From assembly GCA_000310025.1 (NCBI GenBank), contig FN649726.1, positions 2,216,546 to 2,280,545 of the forward strand: 64,000 nucleotides of DNA, given 5' to 3'. A program made the position numbers and the translations under genes. Source of the stretch: Ectocarpus siliculosus (taxonomy: Eukaryota; Sar; Phaeophyceae; Ectocarpales; Ectocarpaceae). Below, in pieces: positions 47,601-59,508 of this stretch (position 1 is its first letter; every line of letters begins with the position of its first letter). The notes beneath the pieces were generated by a model. It was given only the letters and a program-made list of their open reading frames with translations, made no database searches and was not told where the DNA came from.

Positions 47601-50600
47601 TTTTTCACGCGGTACACCCAGACTTTGACTGCTTTGTACGTGGCGATGTCCAAATTGCAACGTCTTCTCCTATGCCATAGGCGGCAGTCTGTCGGCACAG
47701 AACAACCAGCAGGGTTTTGTTTTCCTGCTGATGCGAAGGCGAGCACGCCGGCAATTCTCTACTGCACAGACTCCAGCGTAGCTCTAACTTGGCTACCCCT
47801 CCGTATGGCTGGATCAACTTCGAGCATATTGTACGAGGTTGAAATGGCTGCGAGGCAGCTGGGGACTACCGGGAGTCAGCACGTTTTTCGTTGTGTGTAC
47901 TCTGGAAAGCGTCTCCGCTGCACGGTGGAGGACCTCATGCCCGGTCAGGTGTACCGCTTCCGTCTCAGGGCAGTTCACTCCACCACGAGCATGACCGCTT
48001 GGAGCGATGTAGCGACCGCGGAAACCGAGCAGGGGATAGCCTTCCGTTTCGACTCCGTCAACTCGGGACCTGCCATACTCGTGAGCAGCAACGAAATGTC
48101 GGCCAGCTTCAGGAGCAACGAGACGTGGAGTACGGTCTTGGGTACCACCTCCTTCTGCACTGGAAGCAACTACTGGGAACTCCATCTGGACAAATCGGCG
48201 ACGTCATACCTCTTCATCGGAGTCGCCACCCGAGACGCCGACCTCGCGACATTTTTAGGTGGGGATGACCACGGCTGGGGTTTCATCGGCGACCGGGCAC
48301 TATACCACAAGCGCACGAAGGTCAAAGCCTACGGGGAGCGCTTTGGCCAGGGTGACACCATCGGCATCAACCTCAACATGGATCGTGGTACGTTGTCTTT
48401 CAGCAAGAACGGCCAGGACCTGGGCGTCGCCTTCGACGGCCTCGTAGGTAGTCTTTTCCCAGCTGTCGCGTTTTACAACCAGGGGCAGCGTCTGTCCTTG
48501 GTTCAGTCCGCCTTCCGCTGCCCCGGGGCGGGGGTTACCATACTAGCATCGCCCCTAAATACGATGCCGGAAGACGTCCTGGTGGTCCACGACATCATGG
48601 AGGCGATGGCGTCGAAGCAAAGCCTACCCTCGGCGTGGATGGAAACCGCACGTGCCAAGCACCTTGCTTGGGTGGCAGGGGAGACCGTTCGGTACGTGAC
48701 GAGTCTTGGCTTTGAGCTCCAGTTCGATATTTCCGAATCTTCTTGCAGACGATTCGGCCTGCTGGCTCAAGGGCGGGTGCGCACACCTCGTGGCAACGCC
48801 ACGGTCATCGGAATATGCGAAGGAGTGGCGTGGGTCCACGTCGACGGTGAACGCGGGGCATGGTTCTTTACGGCCGGCGAAGTGTGGGAAGGCAAGGTCG
48901 CCGGATGTTTTGCAATGTCTGCGATGGACTCTCCCGGGGCCAAGAGTGACGTTGGTAGCAAGCGGCGAAGGAGACTCGATTCTGACAGGGGAGATCAACA
49001 GAGCAACGTCGGGGGTATGCAAGCGAGAGGTGTACAAGAAGCGGGAGGAGACCAGGCCAATAAACCCGAGGCTGCCTTAGCTCCTCCTCGTGCGCAATCG
49101 TCGGATGGGGGGTTCGCAGCAGTAGGAAACTGTGCTCATTGGACGCCAGCCGTGGATGGGTGCATCGTCGCTGCGCTGTGTGCTCACGCCGACCGACACC
49201 AAGTGTCTATCTGGAACCTTACGCCAACGGAGGTTCTTCAGGCATTGTCCTCTGCGCGTAGGAGGATAGATATGCTGGTGGCGAGCGCACCTGTGTCGGA
49301 CGAGCACCTGCTCTGTCGCGTGTCTGTGCTCAAGCAGTTCAACCACGAATTGGTTGGCGTGCTACCGTTTGCTGATCTTGCCGAGGGGGTCCAGGTGTCC
49401 GGCCAGGCTGAATCACGCACTTTCTGTTGGGGTGGGTCCAGCAAGCACAGGGGGCTTGCTGTGGGGGGCGGAGAGCATCCGACAAGAGGGTTAGGCCCCC
49501 TCTTGGTGCACCTTCGCCGAAGTATGTTTTTAGCAACGAAACAGCAGACGTTAGCGCAAGCCGTGAGAATCACGACAACGCACGCGAAGAAAGCGGAGGA
49601 CGAGTACGACTATCCCGAGGATCTGCCGCAAGTTACAGTCAATCGCTTGAAGGCAGCGGCAGGCCAAGAATCAACGGATGCCGATGTCCGACTCAGAACG
49701 TCGGTCTTTCATCAGCTGTTTCAGGAGCTTCATAACGTCGACGCATCTCTCTTGCGTATGGGGTACACACACCCAATGGACGATGGGCAGCTAAGGACAT
49801 TCAAGGTATGCCCTCCGATAGTTTTCTGATTTGTGGTCCCGTAGAACAGTTGTGCCGCGCCGTACTGCTTTGAATACGGGAAATGTGATACCTGGTCTGT
49901 GTGGTGGCCTACACCGAGGACATTGCACTAGCAGAGCAAGTGTGTCTCTTAGGAGTTGAGCCACGGCGTTGGTAGTACAATCTAGCGTCTACAAGTGCCT
50001 TGAAACAGACTAGGTGATTTTAAAAGAAAATAGTGACGAAGTAAGACTTTTGTCCTCTTGATAATGATAACCCATGAGCGCTTACGACAACGTGTGCACA
50101 ATTTGAGACACCCCGCCTCACACAAGGTCGACGAGAACAAATAACGCTCAATATAAGCTACCACCGATGTTTCCAAGAGAAAGAAACAACCACAACCCGC
50201 CGAAAAAGGAAAAATCTGCGGGTGTAAATCCACGTCACACATTATCGTGAACAAGCACCATATTGTCGCTGACGTGTAGGTGAAGTTCGAGGGGGAAGGT
50301 GTCGACGACTACGGTGGACCATATCGAGAAATATTCACACAGGTAGCGGCCGAGCTCACCTCAGCGGTTTCAACATCACCTCAAACGGGCAAAGCTGCCG
50401 AACGAACGGTAGCAGGGGTAGCCTCACCGGACGAAGGCGTTGGTCGGGAATACCTGCTATCTGTTCTAGAGCCGGTTCCGAGTTCGGCATCAGGTGATGG
50501 CGATGTGGACGTGGAATTTATGGTGAATGCCGACGTCCGCCCGCAGCGCCAGCTTCGCACCTACCAGTTCTTGGGACAGTTGATGGGAGTCGCTCTCCGG

Positions 50601-51554
50601 TGCCGAGTGGCGGTGCCGTGGAGGCTCTCGCAGATCTTTTGGAAAGGTCTCGTTGGAGAAACATTGCAGGAAGCGGACCTCGCACATGTCGACTCCACGG
50701 CGCACGCCTTCGTTCAAAGCATTCGAGCAAGATTAACCGAGCTGAAAACGGAGAATCCAGAGGTCGACCGTAATGGGCAGAGACCCTCTGGTCTCAACGA
50801 TGGTGCGGCGGAGTCAGAGTTTACAAGAGGATCCGACGTCCTGACATGGACGGCAACCGCGCGGGGGAGCACAGTAGTGGAGCTGAGGCCTGGGGGGGGG
50901 GAATTGGCCGTAGAGGCTTCAGATTTATCCCCATACGCTCGAGGGGTAGCGCAGGCACGTCTCCACCAGGGCGACATGGCATTATTCGCAGTCAGAGACG
51001 GGTTTGCTTCGGTGGTTCCTGCCGCTGTTCTCCCGCTTTTCACATGGGATGAAGTTGAGCTACAGGTGTGCGGGCGACCGGGGGTGGACATCGATTTGCT
51101 ACAAGCCAACACGGAGTACGACGAAGACATATTGTGTTCGGACGCGCACATTCAGTCCTTTTGGAGGGTCCTGCGAGCGTTCGACGACCGCGATCGGTCT
51201 CAGTTCCTTCGGTTCGTGTGGGCGCGCTCTCGGTTGCCTTGCAAAGGTGTGGACTTCCACCAGAAGTTCAAGATCCATAGCCCAACAGGGGAAGGGGCCA
51301 AGGAAGACCCGGACCGATTCCTCCCGAAGGCGCACACCTGCTTTTTCTCCATCAACTTGCCCAGGTACTCCTCGGACGAGATCATGGCCAACAAGCTCAG
51401 CTACACCATGTACAACTGCATCGAGATGGACGCCGACTTTCGCTTGGCCGACAACGAGATGCCCGGCTGGGAAAATGGACCCGCCGCGCGCGAGAGTAGA
51501 CGGGGGCAGAGGGATGAGGCGGCGAACACCATCTTGGCGGACCAGTTGTCCTGA
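32687..51554 (+). CDS. Giant HERC-type HECT E3 ubiquitin ligase
   Basis: Transfers ubiquitin from E2 via a HECT cysteine. Exons: 32687-33804, 33968-34593, 34813-34958, 35593-35802, 36210-36791, 37112-38506, 38685-39509, 39793-40575, 40929-42620, 43303-46057, 46333-49805, 50280-51554; all phases agree, about 4,959 residues, close to human HERC1 (4,861). Order of domains: low-complexity N-terminus; seven RCC1 blades (about 540-915, for example VYTFGRNDFGQLGSGD and VFGFGRNDYGQLGLGH); long helical region; LamG/concanavalin-like domain (about 2390-2565); Di19-like zinc fingers with CPFC and CPIC (about 3135-3190); UBA-like domain with MVIGFPEEWC (about 3225-3270); long Glu/Asp tract; fibronectin-III-like domain (about 3846-3950); SPRY (about 3986-4107, DHGWGFIGD); and HECT starting VKFEGEGVDDYGGPYREIF with the active Cys in KAHTCFFSINLPRYSS (Cys about 4889). 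The acceptor after the acidic tract (46333) and exon 8 start are less certain. Likely cytosolic. Confidence 0.9.
35205..35346 (-). mobile_element. tRNA-derived SINE-like element in HERC intron 3
   Basis: On the minus strand a box A-like TGGCTCAGGGAGTATACC (35324-35341) is followed 25 nt later by a perfect box B-like GGTTCGAACC (35298-35289), the internal RNA polymerase III promoter pair of tRNAs. The flanks do not pair into an acceptor stem, so it is not a tRNA gene. A tRNA-derived short interspersed element is the best reading. The 3' limit is a guess; no A-rich tail was fixed. Confidence 0.45.
42953..42979. repeat. (CAA)n microsatellite in HERC intron 9
   Basis: About nine CAA/AAC units lie in the intron between 42620 and 43303, of the same type as the tract at 22786. 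Confidence 0.95.
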
Positions 51555-53249
51555 GAAAGGCTTTTCTTGTTTCGAGCAAAAAGTGGGATGCGTTTGTTGT
51601 GACAAGCGGCGCCTGGGAAGGGCGGAGTAGTCGGCGTGAGTAGGTGTATATTGTACAGTACGAGTATGGTATGGGTGCCGGTCTTGGAGACTGGTATCTG
51701 CTCTGGTACAGCTAGGTAACCTCAAGATAGATAAAACAAGATTCCAGTTTAGAGCGAAACGGTGTCATCTGGCCCAGATATGGTTAAAATTCAGGAGTAT
51801 AATAGTTGGACCCCGACGTACAGCTACTAGGAAACGAATGGCGTCTGCTCGAAGTTTAATCAAATATCTTCCGCAGAACTCCTTCATTCGTCGCAACTAC
51901 TTGTATCAGACTTGACGAGAGGCTGTTGGCGAATGCCGCGAAGTGCCCCCCAAAGAAGGACGAGCTTGAGAATTTTGCAGCGGTAACGCTTTGGAGCGAT
52001 AGACCTCTGTCACCAAGCGAGAATAGCAGCAGCTCATAGTATTTTATCATACAATTGTCGGTGTAGAAACAACCGAGCCCTGCCGCGGCAAAATCGTTCG
52101 CCAACTCTCTATTCAAACCCCCCCTGGCAGACCGCAACACCGTCTGATGCACCTCATATGGCTCGCGAACCAGTGCGTCTACAATACCAAACGCGCCGGA
52201 GGAATGGATACCAAACACAAGGGTACCACATCAAAGTTCAAAGTACCAGTGGAAGTCGTACGAGCCACACACGTGTTGCTTCCCCGTAAAAAAATGGTAG
52301 AGGAGGTATCCTCATCTTTCTCCGGGACCCCCGACTTTTCTGTGGCGCACCAGTTGGGCTGTGTGATTTTTCCCCGCCGTTGCTCTCCGCACAACTACGG
52401 CTTGCCACGAGATCAGGAGGACACCTCACAGGCAGTAAGAATCTCGATGTCCGCGAACCGTGTTCATGCGGTATTTTGGGGTTGAACTGGACAAATGGGT
52501 GTCCCGAGCAACTGAAAGCGCATCGATCGCGGCCATTTTTTTAGCTCTCGGGGCGCATGCATCAACACAGGGTTACTCTCTCGCAGATTGTCCAAACCGT
52601 CCAGAACTTGTGGGGCACCAGTCAGTTCCCAACTTACACCCTGTGTTTGTCCGCACACACTTGGGATCGATCTTTCGGCATTCGCAGTCGGCCTGCAAAC
52701 GTTGATTCAACCCAATCTCAACTGCAGTGGTTCAGCACGATACCCCCAAAAGTGTCCGACTCGAACATATTTCTACTTCCAACTTCATCAACATGAATGC
52801 TAAGCATGGTCACACCGAGAGACTTTTGGACCCTAGTTGCTCGTAAGGTTGGCCAAATCACTCAGAACTTGGTGATTGCACAGGTTGGGGCGCACACTTG
52901 CACCCTATTCTGGCACATGTTTGGGATCTGCGCTACAGCAGGAGCTGTTGCAAAGTTAAACCTCAATGCCAATAGGACGAACCGCTGTTTACAGTGTCGT
53001 AGACAGAACTGATTATCCGTATCAATAGAAAAACAGGTGGACGGAGCCCCCGGCAGCACGTGTCGTCTACCACACTGTGTGACTGCATTGATAAACTCAG
53101 AAACCCGCGACCACGCCATAACGTGCTGCTCAACAACGTGGTAAATACCTTCACTTTTTACACTCAGGTCAACGGCCAACCAGCCCGTCCGAGCCCCGGC
53201 ACCAGCCCCAACCCAAGCCACGGCGAGTAGAATGCTCAGCTCCGTAGCC
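51555..53249. other. Convergent spacer between HERC and RbfA genes
   Basis: This 1.7-kb interval holds the 3' ends of both flanking genes. A minus-strand open frame at 51856-52218 (GTG start, about 120 codons, reading ALVREPYEVHQTVLRSA in its middle) has plausible composition but no recognised family. A diverged direct repeat occupies 52575-52680 and 52837-52935. Confidence 0.45.
52575..52935. repeat. Pair of diverged direct repeats about 262 bp apart
   Basis: Two stretches of about 90 bp (52575-52680 and 52837-52935) align with landmarks CCAAA, CAGAACTTG, GCAC, CACCCT, TTGGGATC in the same order and spacing. They are clearly related but well diverged. Function unknown. Confidence 0.5.
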
Positions 53250-54059
53250 TCATACCAACTCCCCGTCTCTCTCCTCCTCATCTAGGTCGAATCCGACATC
53301 CTCGTCGTCGTCGTCGTCATCGTCAAAATCTGCAGCGTTCCCGTCTTCGTCGAAGTCGAACGTGAAGAAATCATCTTCTGTTACACCCTCAAACCCTTCA
53401 ATTTCTTCTTCACCGTCGTCTCGCAATGCTGCCTCGTTGCCGTCTTCATCCCCGGAGACCCTGTCGATCAAAGCCATCAGGTCCACCGCAGCACTGATGT
53501 CGGTGTCCTTGAAGAACAGCTCCGGTACTCGCTTCATGCCCTTCAGCTCCGCGCACAGCGCCATACGTATAGCCTTGGTGTTCTTTACGCACCACGCGTA
53601 GGCCTCTCTCTTCTCCAGCACGTCGCCGTACACGGAGATAAACACCTTGGCTGATCGTAGGTCGGGCGACATGTCAACGTCAACCACGGCAATCCTGCAT
53701 CGCACGTCGTCGTCAATCTTGTCCTTCGTCTTGATCCCATGCCCGAGCCTCAAAATCTTGGCCAGTTCCCCCGTTAAAAGCTGAGATACGCGAGCTTGCC
53801 GCTTCGACTCAGTAGTGGAGCGGAACGTACTCCCCCGGGCCATCATCACAGTAGCTGTCGGTCGTCGTTTGCCTGGTGGTGGTTGCACCGCACCAACCCA
53901 CCCGCACCGTCCATGGCCTGATGCTCCCAAGCACTGCTGCGGCTGCTGCTGCTGCGAGCACGCTCGTGGCAATACCGACACGCCGACAAAGCTGAGGACT
54001 TCGCGGCACCCATAAGCTGTTATGAGCGCGGCTGCGATAACCAGAGAGCGGACAGCCAT
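53250..54059 (-). CDS. rbfA: RbfA, plastid-targeted ribosome-binding factor A
   Basis: Small KH-like factor that binds immature 30S subunits and helps 16S rRNA 5' end maturation; here predicted in the plastid. Single exon, 269 residues. The N-terminus MAVRSLVIAAALITAYG is a signal peptide, with LS|FVGV as the likely Phe cleavage motif and a Ser/Arg/Gln-rich transit region behind it. The RbfA domain spans about residues 75-185: RVSQLLTGELAKIL, then CRIAVVDVDMSPDLRSAKVF, then IRMALCAELKGMKRVPELFF. It ends in a long acidic tail (roughly the last 75 residues) with an eight-residue Asp run, not found in bacterial RbfA. The ATG at 54059 is chosen because it opens the signal peptide; an upstream in-frame extension to 54473 would overlap the LarC gene. 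It diverges from LarC across 175 bp. Confidence 0.92.
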   Translation of the reverse strand: MAVRSLVIAAALITAYGCREVLSFVGVSVLPRACSQQQQPQQCLGASGHGRCGWVGAVQPPPGKRRPTATVMMARGSTFRSTTESKRQARVSQLLTGELAKILRLGHGIKTKDKIDDDVRCRIAVVDVDMSPDLRSAKVFISVYGDVLEKREAYAWCVKNTKAIRMALCAELKGMKRVPELFFKDTDISAAVDLMALIDRVSGDEDGNEAALRDDGEEEIEGFEGVTEDDFFTFDFDEDGNAADFDDDDDDDEDVGFDLDEEERDGELV

Positions 54060-54234
54060 GGTGGTGGCGGGGGTGTGTGTGCGCGTGGTGGGAGAACGGG
54101 ACAGCAGCAGTGGTGCGGTGCAATTACTGCAAGTTACGATTCCGCGGGACCCCGTCCGCAATTTCTCAAGCGCACAACACGCGCTCCTGGTGACACAGCC
54201 CCACACCACCCTCGCAATATCCTCTGGCTGAGCT
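54060..54234. promoter_or_regulatory. Bidirectional promoter region of RbfA and LarC
   Basis: Only 175 bp separate the two divergent start codons, so both promoters and 5' leaders must fit here. No TATA box is visible on either strand. Co-expression of the two genes is inference. Confidence 0.6.
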
Positions 54235-57200
54235 ATGCTGACTGCATACATTGATTGCTTCTCCGGCGTAGCCGGAGATATGCTGCTGGCAGCTTTGATA
54301 GACGCGGTGAGCTTCAACAACACGATACAAAATGTGCTGTTACCAAAACGCGACGTTGACGTTGACAACAGCAAACTGCTGATGTAGAAAAGACTATTAC
54401 ATGTAGACTCGGCCCCTTGTATGTACAGTAGTTTTGCTGTAGGGCCGCATAGTAGTGTTTGCCCAGCCGGCACTATTCAGAGTATGAGTACCAGGCATGA
54501 GACAATTTTTAGTTTTCAATGTTCCGTCTGTGTGACGCGATTTTACCGGCCTTGTCATGTTACGTTATGCAAGGGACCACTCGACTAAAGTGTTCTCCTG
54601 TATGCAGCCAGTTGACAGTTTCGGACCCCCAAAAAAGCTGAAGTAAGGATTTTTTTTCCCTTAATATGACACAACGAATCCATCTCTATCATAGAAAATA
54701 GTCTGAGACAGATTAGCAATGAATTCATAGCGTCAGAAAGTACCTGTATGTCTACGATTTCCCAGACAGCATATAGAGAATTAAGCCATCGTTCTGAGGA
54801 TCGTTCCTGACAGTCTCGCCAGAACCCAAGATAAGGAAAAAATAATCAGATTTAACAGCGGAGGGAGGCTCGTTTTGTGGAAAAAATTGCCAACTTTTCG
54901 ATTTAAGCAACTTTGTTCGAAACAACACATCAGGCACCACACACAACACATCATCATGCACCACCCACACGCACACACACAGTCTGCAAGAGCATGTCCA
55001 GCGGCCGCCCAAATAAAACCCAGCGCCCAGCGCAAAGGCCCTGGAGTTGGCGCGCCACCAACACAAAAAGGGGGAGGCTGCACGGTCAGAAAACCAAGTT
55101 GGGGTTGGTTGTTGCGCGGCTTTAGGTCAGCAACACGCGCCCGTCACACACAGGTTGAGGCAAGGGGTAAGAAGAGCGCCGGAACGAACCGCGGCAACCG
55201 ACGACGTAGTGGAGGTGACAGCACCGCCAGCAAAGGGCAGAGAGGAGGAAGAGCACGCAGTTGCCTTCTGGTGACGCGCCGCAAGAGTATTCTCTGCTTC
55301 TACTAGAGAGAGCGTGTTTGACTTCGATGTGCCCCCGCCCCCAAAAAAACACCCTCTCCCCAACGCTTGAAATGCGATGCACAGCAGCACCTCGTACAGG
55401 GCTGCCGGCCAGCATGTGTACTTCCTGTCGCTGTACTGGTGCGAGTTCGTTTGCTGGGGTTGAGGGGGCAACACAGACATGCACAACGCATGCATGCACG
55501 CACACTCAACAGCAGTGGGAGCGCTGCTGTGATCAGGGTGCAGCTGTCATCACGCAGCGCACGACGAAAAACAGCAGTACCTCTGCGAACAGGGGAAGTT
55601 CGTTGGGTGACTGTCGTCCCACAGCCAATCACATGAAGCCGCCTTAAATCGGAAAATATGAAAATATTCGCCTGCAGGAAGTTTCCAGGAAAATTTCTTA
55701 TCTCAAAATCTGTTTCCTTATCTCAGCAAATTTGGAGCCCCAGTCCGAAACTGTGTAGTTCCACAAAAAATGTATTGTAGTGAATTCCGAACAGAGTTCA
55801 GCCAGCCTCATTCTCATGCAAGCTCAGCTGGCCAACGAGGTTTTGAGGTATTTGAGGTACCAAGCACTTGTGCTTGGTAGATAGTTTCTCAGTAGGTAAT
55901 GTTCGCTTTTTGTAGTCTCGGGCCAACGCTACACCTGCTGTAAACGCATTTACTATAGTACGTCCAGTTTCACAAGGTTGCGACTCTTGACCTTCTCTGC
56001 CTGCTTCTCGCTCTGCCTCACGGTACGCACAGGGTGCCCCATTGGAAGCCATTCGGGAGGGGCTTGGGACCATTGCTCCAATTAAGGGCGAGTGGGATAT
56101 CAATTTGCACCGCGTCACGAAAGGAATGGTGAGGGACTTGAGGCCGTGCTGTATGTTGCACATTGGATTAGCACATCAGTCCTGTTATTGGCCACGGCCC
56201 GTACTGGACAAAAATGTTGAGGTCTGCAAATAGTGTAGACTAAGCTGCTTAAGTTCTAGAGACAGTTTTTGTCTGGGCTGTTATAGGCAAACTCAGTAGA
56301 TAAAATCGAAGTTTCAAGTCAGCAAATAAGCACGTCGGCACCAGGCTCTTGAGAATGTGCACTTCGTAAAACGGGTTTGTGTTGCCCTGTTTTTCTTTCA
56401 CAGGGTTCCATCGCGGCTGCCCACGTAAACGTCACCAGCAAATATCAACACCGCCCGGCCGCCCCCCCTTCGGCTTCCCCTCATAGCGACCACAGTCACG
56501 GCCACACCCATTCTCATGGTCACTCCCACGACCATTCTCATGGCCATTCTCATGGCCATACTGACAATGAGCGCGACGGGCAAGCACAACATCGGAGTGA
56601 AGTGGTGACCCCTGCAACAACCTCCCCCGCAGGTATGTGTCAGAGCGTCTTGCCGCCTTGGCCCACTGAAGCATGTGTAAGAGGTGCCACATACCATATA
56701 TTTTCCATGTGAGCCAATAACTGTTGAGACTCTCTCCTTCAAAAAGCTGACATTTGGTCGCTTCGCTTTTGGCGTCACGGGCAGCTAGAAAGAGTGGCTA
56801 TGCACAGGCCCAATGCCACAGTACTCGTTTACATTGTGTTTCGATACAATATGCGATTCCTTCGCGTCGCATGCCGTGCGTGCGTCCTCTAGTGAATGTG
56901 GCTCTTGGTTCTCGTTCTTATCAGACGCGACCGAGGGTATTGAGGACGGCCCTGTCAGAGACTTGACCACCATCAGGAAGATGATCATGGAGTCGGGTCT
57001 GCCACCCGCGGTGAAAGAACGCAGCGTGCGAGTGTTTACTGAACTTGGTGAGGCGGAAGCGAAGACTCATGGCTCGACCCTTGATCAGGTAGGCGCTCTT
57101 CTTTTGCACGCGAGTTGCCTGGATCTAGGGTTCTAACAGGCCGTCTCGGACCCAGTGGTTTTTACTACTGGGAGATTGTGCTTTATGTCTGCCTCCTTGC

Positions 57201-59508
57201 ATCAGCAATTCAGGAATGCTGATTTCGTATCGTCGCGGCAGGTTCATTTTCACGAGGTGGGGGCAATCGACAGCATCATCGACACGGTAGGGGTCGTGTA
57301 CGCACTGCACCTACTCGGCATTGAAAAGGTCTACTGCTCAGCGCTGCCCTTGTCTGAGGTCAGCGTGTTTGGTGCTTCCGAGTTGCCCTACCGCACACCT
57401 TCGCGTTTGCGGTTCGTGTGGCAAGTGCTACACTGCTAAATTACGGCGCCTTAGACCATGCCAAGCGTAGTGCAGGGTTCCGTATCTGAGCACCAGTTGA
57501 TATATTCCAATCGCAAATCGTGCAATATGAGTGGTCTTCGGAGAAGTGTATATGGACTTGACGGCCGAATCTCTAGTGCGAAGTCGAAAGTTGTCTTGAC
57601 TTCGCCCGCTCCACAAACGTATACTGCTGTAGCATAAGCACCCGCCTGAGATGAACAGGAAGGCAGCAAAGGAAGCCGAACATGGACTGCTCTGTGTGTT
57701 TTTTCCGCTCTTGTACAACTAACTCACCATACAATAACCAACTCCCGTTTACCTCAAGGGTACGGTTTGGACTGCGCACGGCATCCTCCCTGTTCCCGCA
57801 CCAGCGACGCTTCGGCTGATGGTAGGACTACCCACCTGCCCCGGACCAAAAAGGTGACATGACCGTGGCCGTCGGCATGTTTTCATGTGCGGCCTCGCTA
57901 TACCTGCACAGTATCTCATACTGTGAGTGCCACAAACAAAATATGTCATGGCGGTGCTATTCCTCACTCGTACACCCCCGCGCGTGCGAACGTGAATCGA
58001 CGGCGCCTTGCAGCGCTAAAGGGGAGCTAGTGACACCTTCGGGGGCGGCCTTGGTTCGTGTCCTTTCCTCCGAGTTTGGGAGGCCATCTTTGTTTACTCC
58101 TGGGGCAATTGGTGAGGGGAGTATAATCCTAGCTTATGAAGCGTGGCGAGAGTAAGAACGATCAAGTGCAAATATTAACGTAACGTATGCTCCCAGTGTT
58201 GCGTTCAGCTTGGAAACCTGACCTCAAGATGTGCGACTGATGTTGCTTTCTATATCTCTATCGACCTCTGTCGGCGGTGTTCAGGCATCGGAGCAGGCAC
58301 CAAAGATTTTGACAAGCATCCCAACATTTTGAGGGTGATCCTGGGGGAGGTTCCCCCCCCGCTGCCGTCGGAAGAACCACAACCAGTAGAGCAGATAAGG
58401 GCATCTCCCGCAGACGGGGCGCGAGAAACGGGGAGCTGGACCACGCGTCAGCTTTCGGTACTTGAGGCTAATATTGACGACATGACCGGCGAAGCGGCGG
58501 GATACTTAATGGAGGTGCTGCTGGAAGCGGGCTGTCTGGATGCCTGGCTCTGCCCAATTTTAATGAAGAAGGGGCGCCCGGCGTTCACTGTGAGCGTGCT
58601 GTGCGAGCAGCATGACCAAGAGCGCTTCGTGCGCCTCCTGTTCACCGAGAGCTCAACCCTGGGGGTGCGAAGACGCTCTGTAGAGCGCTGCGCGCTTCGC
58701 CGAAAGACGGTTCCAGTGTCTACCACGTTTGGCGACGTGCGAGTCAAGGTGGGCGAAAGGCTAAGGCTTCCACACAATTATCTCTGGACTTTGTCGTCGT
58801 GTTGTTGAGAATGGAGCATCATGAATGGGATAGGCACTACCCATAGGCTCACGTTCAAACACCGGTATTGCCGTGCTAAGGACATTCCTCTCGGTTGCTG
58901 GAAAACTATGGAGATTTGCTCATGTTTTTGAGCTGATGAATGCGAGCATGTGTGCACCGGTGGACAGTTTTTTTCTTTTTCTTTTTTGGAAGTAGAAACA
59001 CCTCGCATGGCGTTGGAGAAGCCCCTGACGCAACCAACTGCTGTTCTCGTCTTTTTCATTACATTCACATTATCGACCCTACGTTTTGACATTTTGCGCT
59101 TACCATCTGCAAGGTGGCCTGGCTGGATGGCGTGGTTGTCAGTACAAAGCCAGAGTACGAAGACTGTAAGGTGAGATTGTGCGTCGACACATAGTGTGAT
59201 GCGTTCTTGAGAAACATCCAGGCGATTTGGGGAATGTTTGGTCACGCACTGATACGGCGGATACACAGGACCACAGCGGTGGCTCTAGGATTTGTGTTTT
59301 GCTGAGGGGTACATTCGGGGGGCACATGCAACCCCGTCACATTTGGCTTGTACGTGGAGATAGACCGTACCCTGATTTTTCCTCTGGTTGGGTGCGTGAA
59401 CCACAGGTACTGGCCACCAACGCCGGAGTTCCTCTCCAGGCGGTGACAGACCAGGCTCGGGCGGTGGTGCAGGCTTCTCTCCCCGAGGAGCAACCGGACG
59501 TAATGTAG
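54235..59508 (+). CDS. larC: LarC, nickel-pincer cofactor nickel insertion protein
   Basis: LarC inserts nickel into the pincer nucleotide cofactor first found in lactate racemase, using CTP. Ten exons: 54235-54306, 56033-56128, 56404-56632, 56925-57088, 57242-57358, 57759-57853, 58014-58111, 58285-58748, 59114-59170, 59407-59508; all phases agree, 497 residues (bacterial LarC about 400-430). It opens [20 protein letters not shown], the hallmark LarC/DUF111 start. A His-rich stretch in exon 3 ([20 protein letters not shown] and more) probably holds nickel. Later motifs: [75 protein letters not shown] and [14 protein letters not shown], all in family order. Bacterial LarC C-terminal CTP-binding features follow. 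No targeting peptide is seen, suggesting cytosol. Intron 1 is 1.7 kb. It is fully intact, so probably functional. Confidence 0.93.

Noticed and set aside
51856-52218. 120-codon minus-strand frame
   Set aside because: Composition is protein-like but it starts at GTG, has no recognised domain, and lies in a convergent spacer. Not called as a gene.
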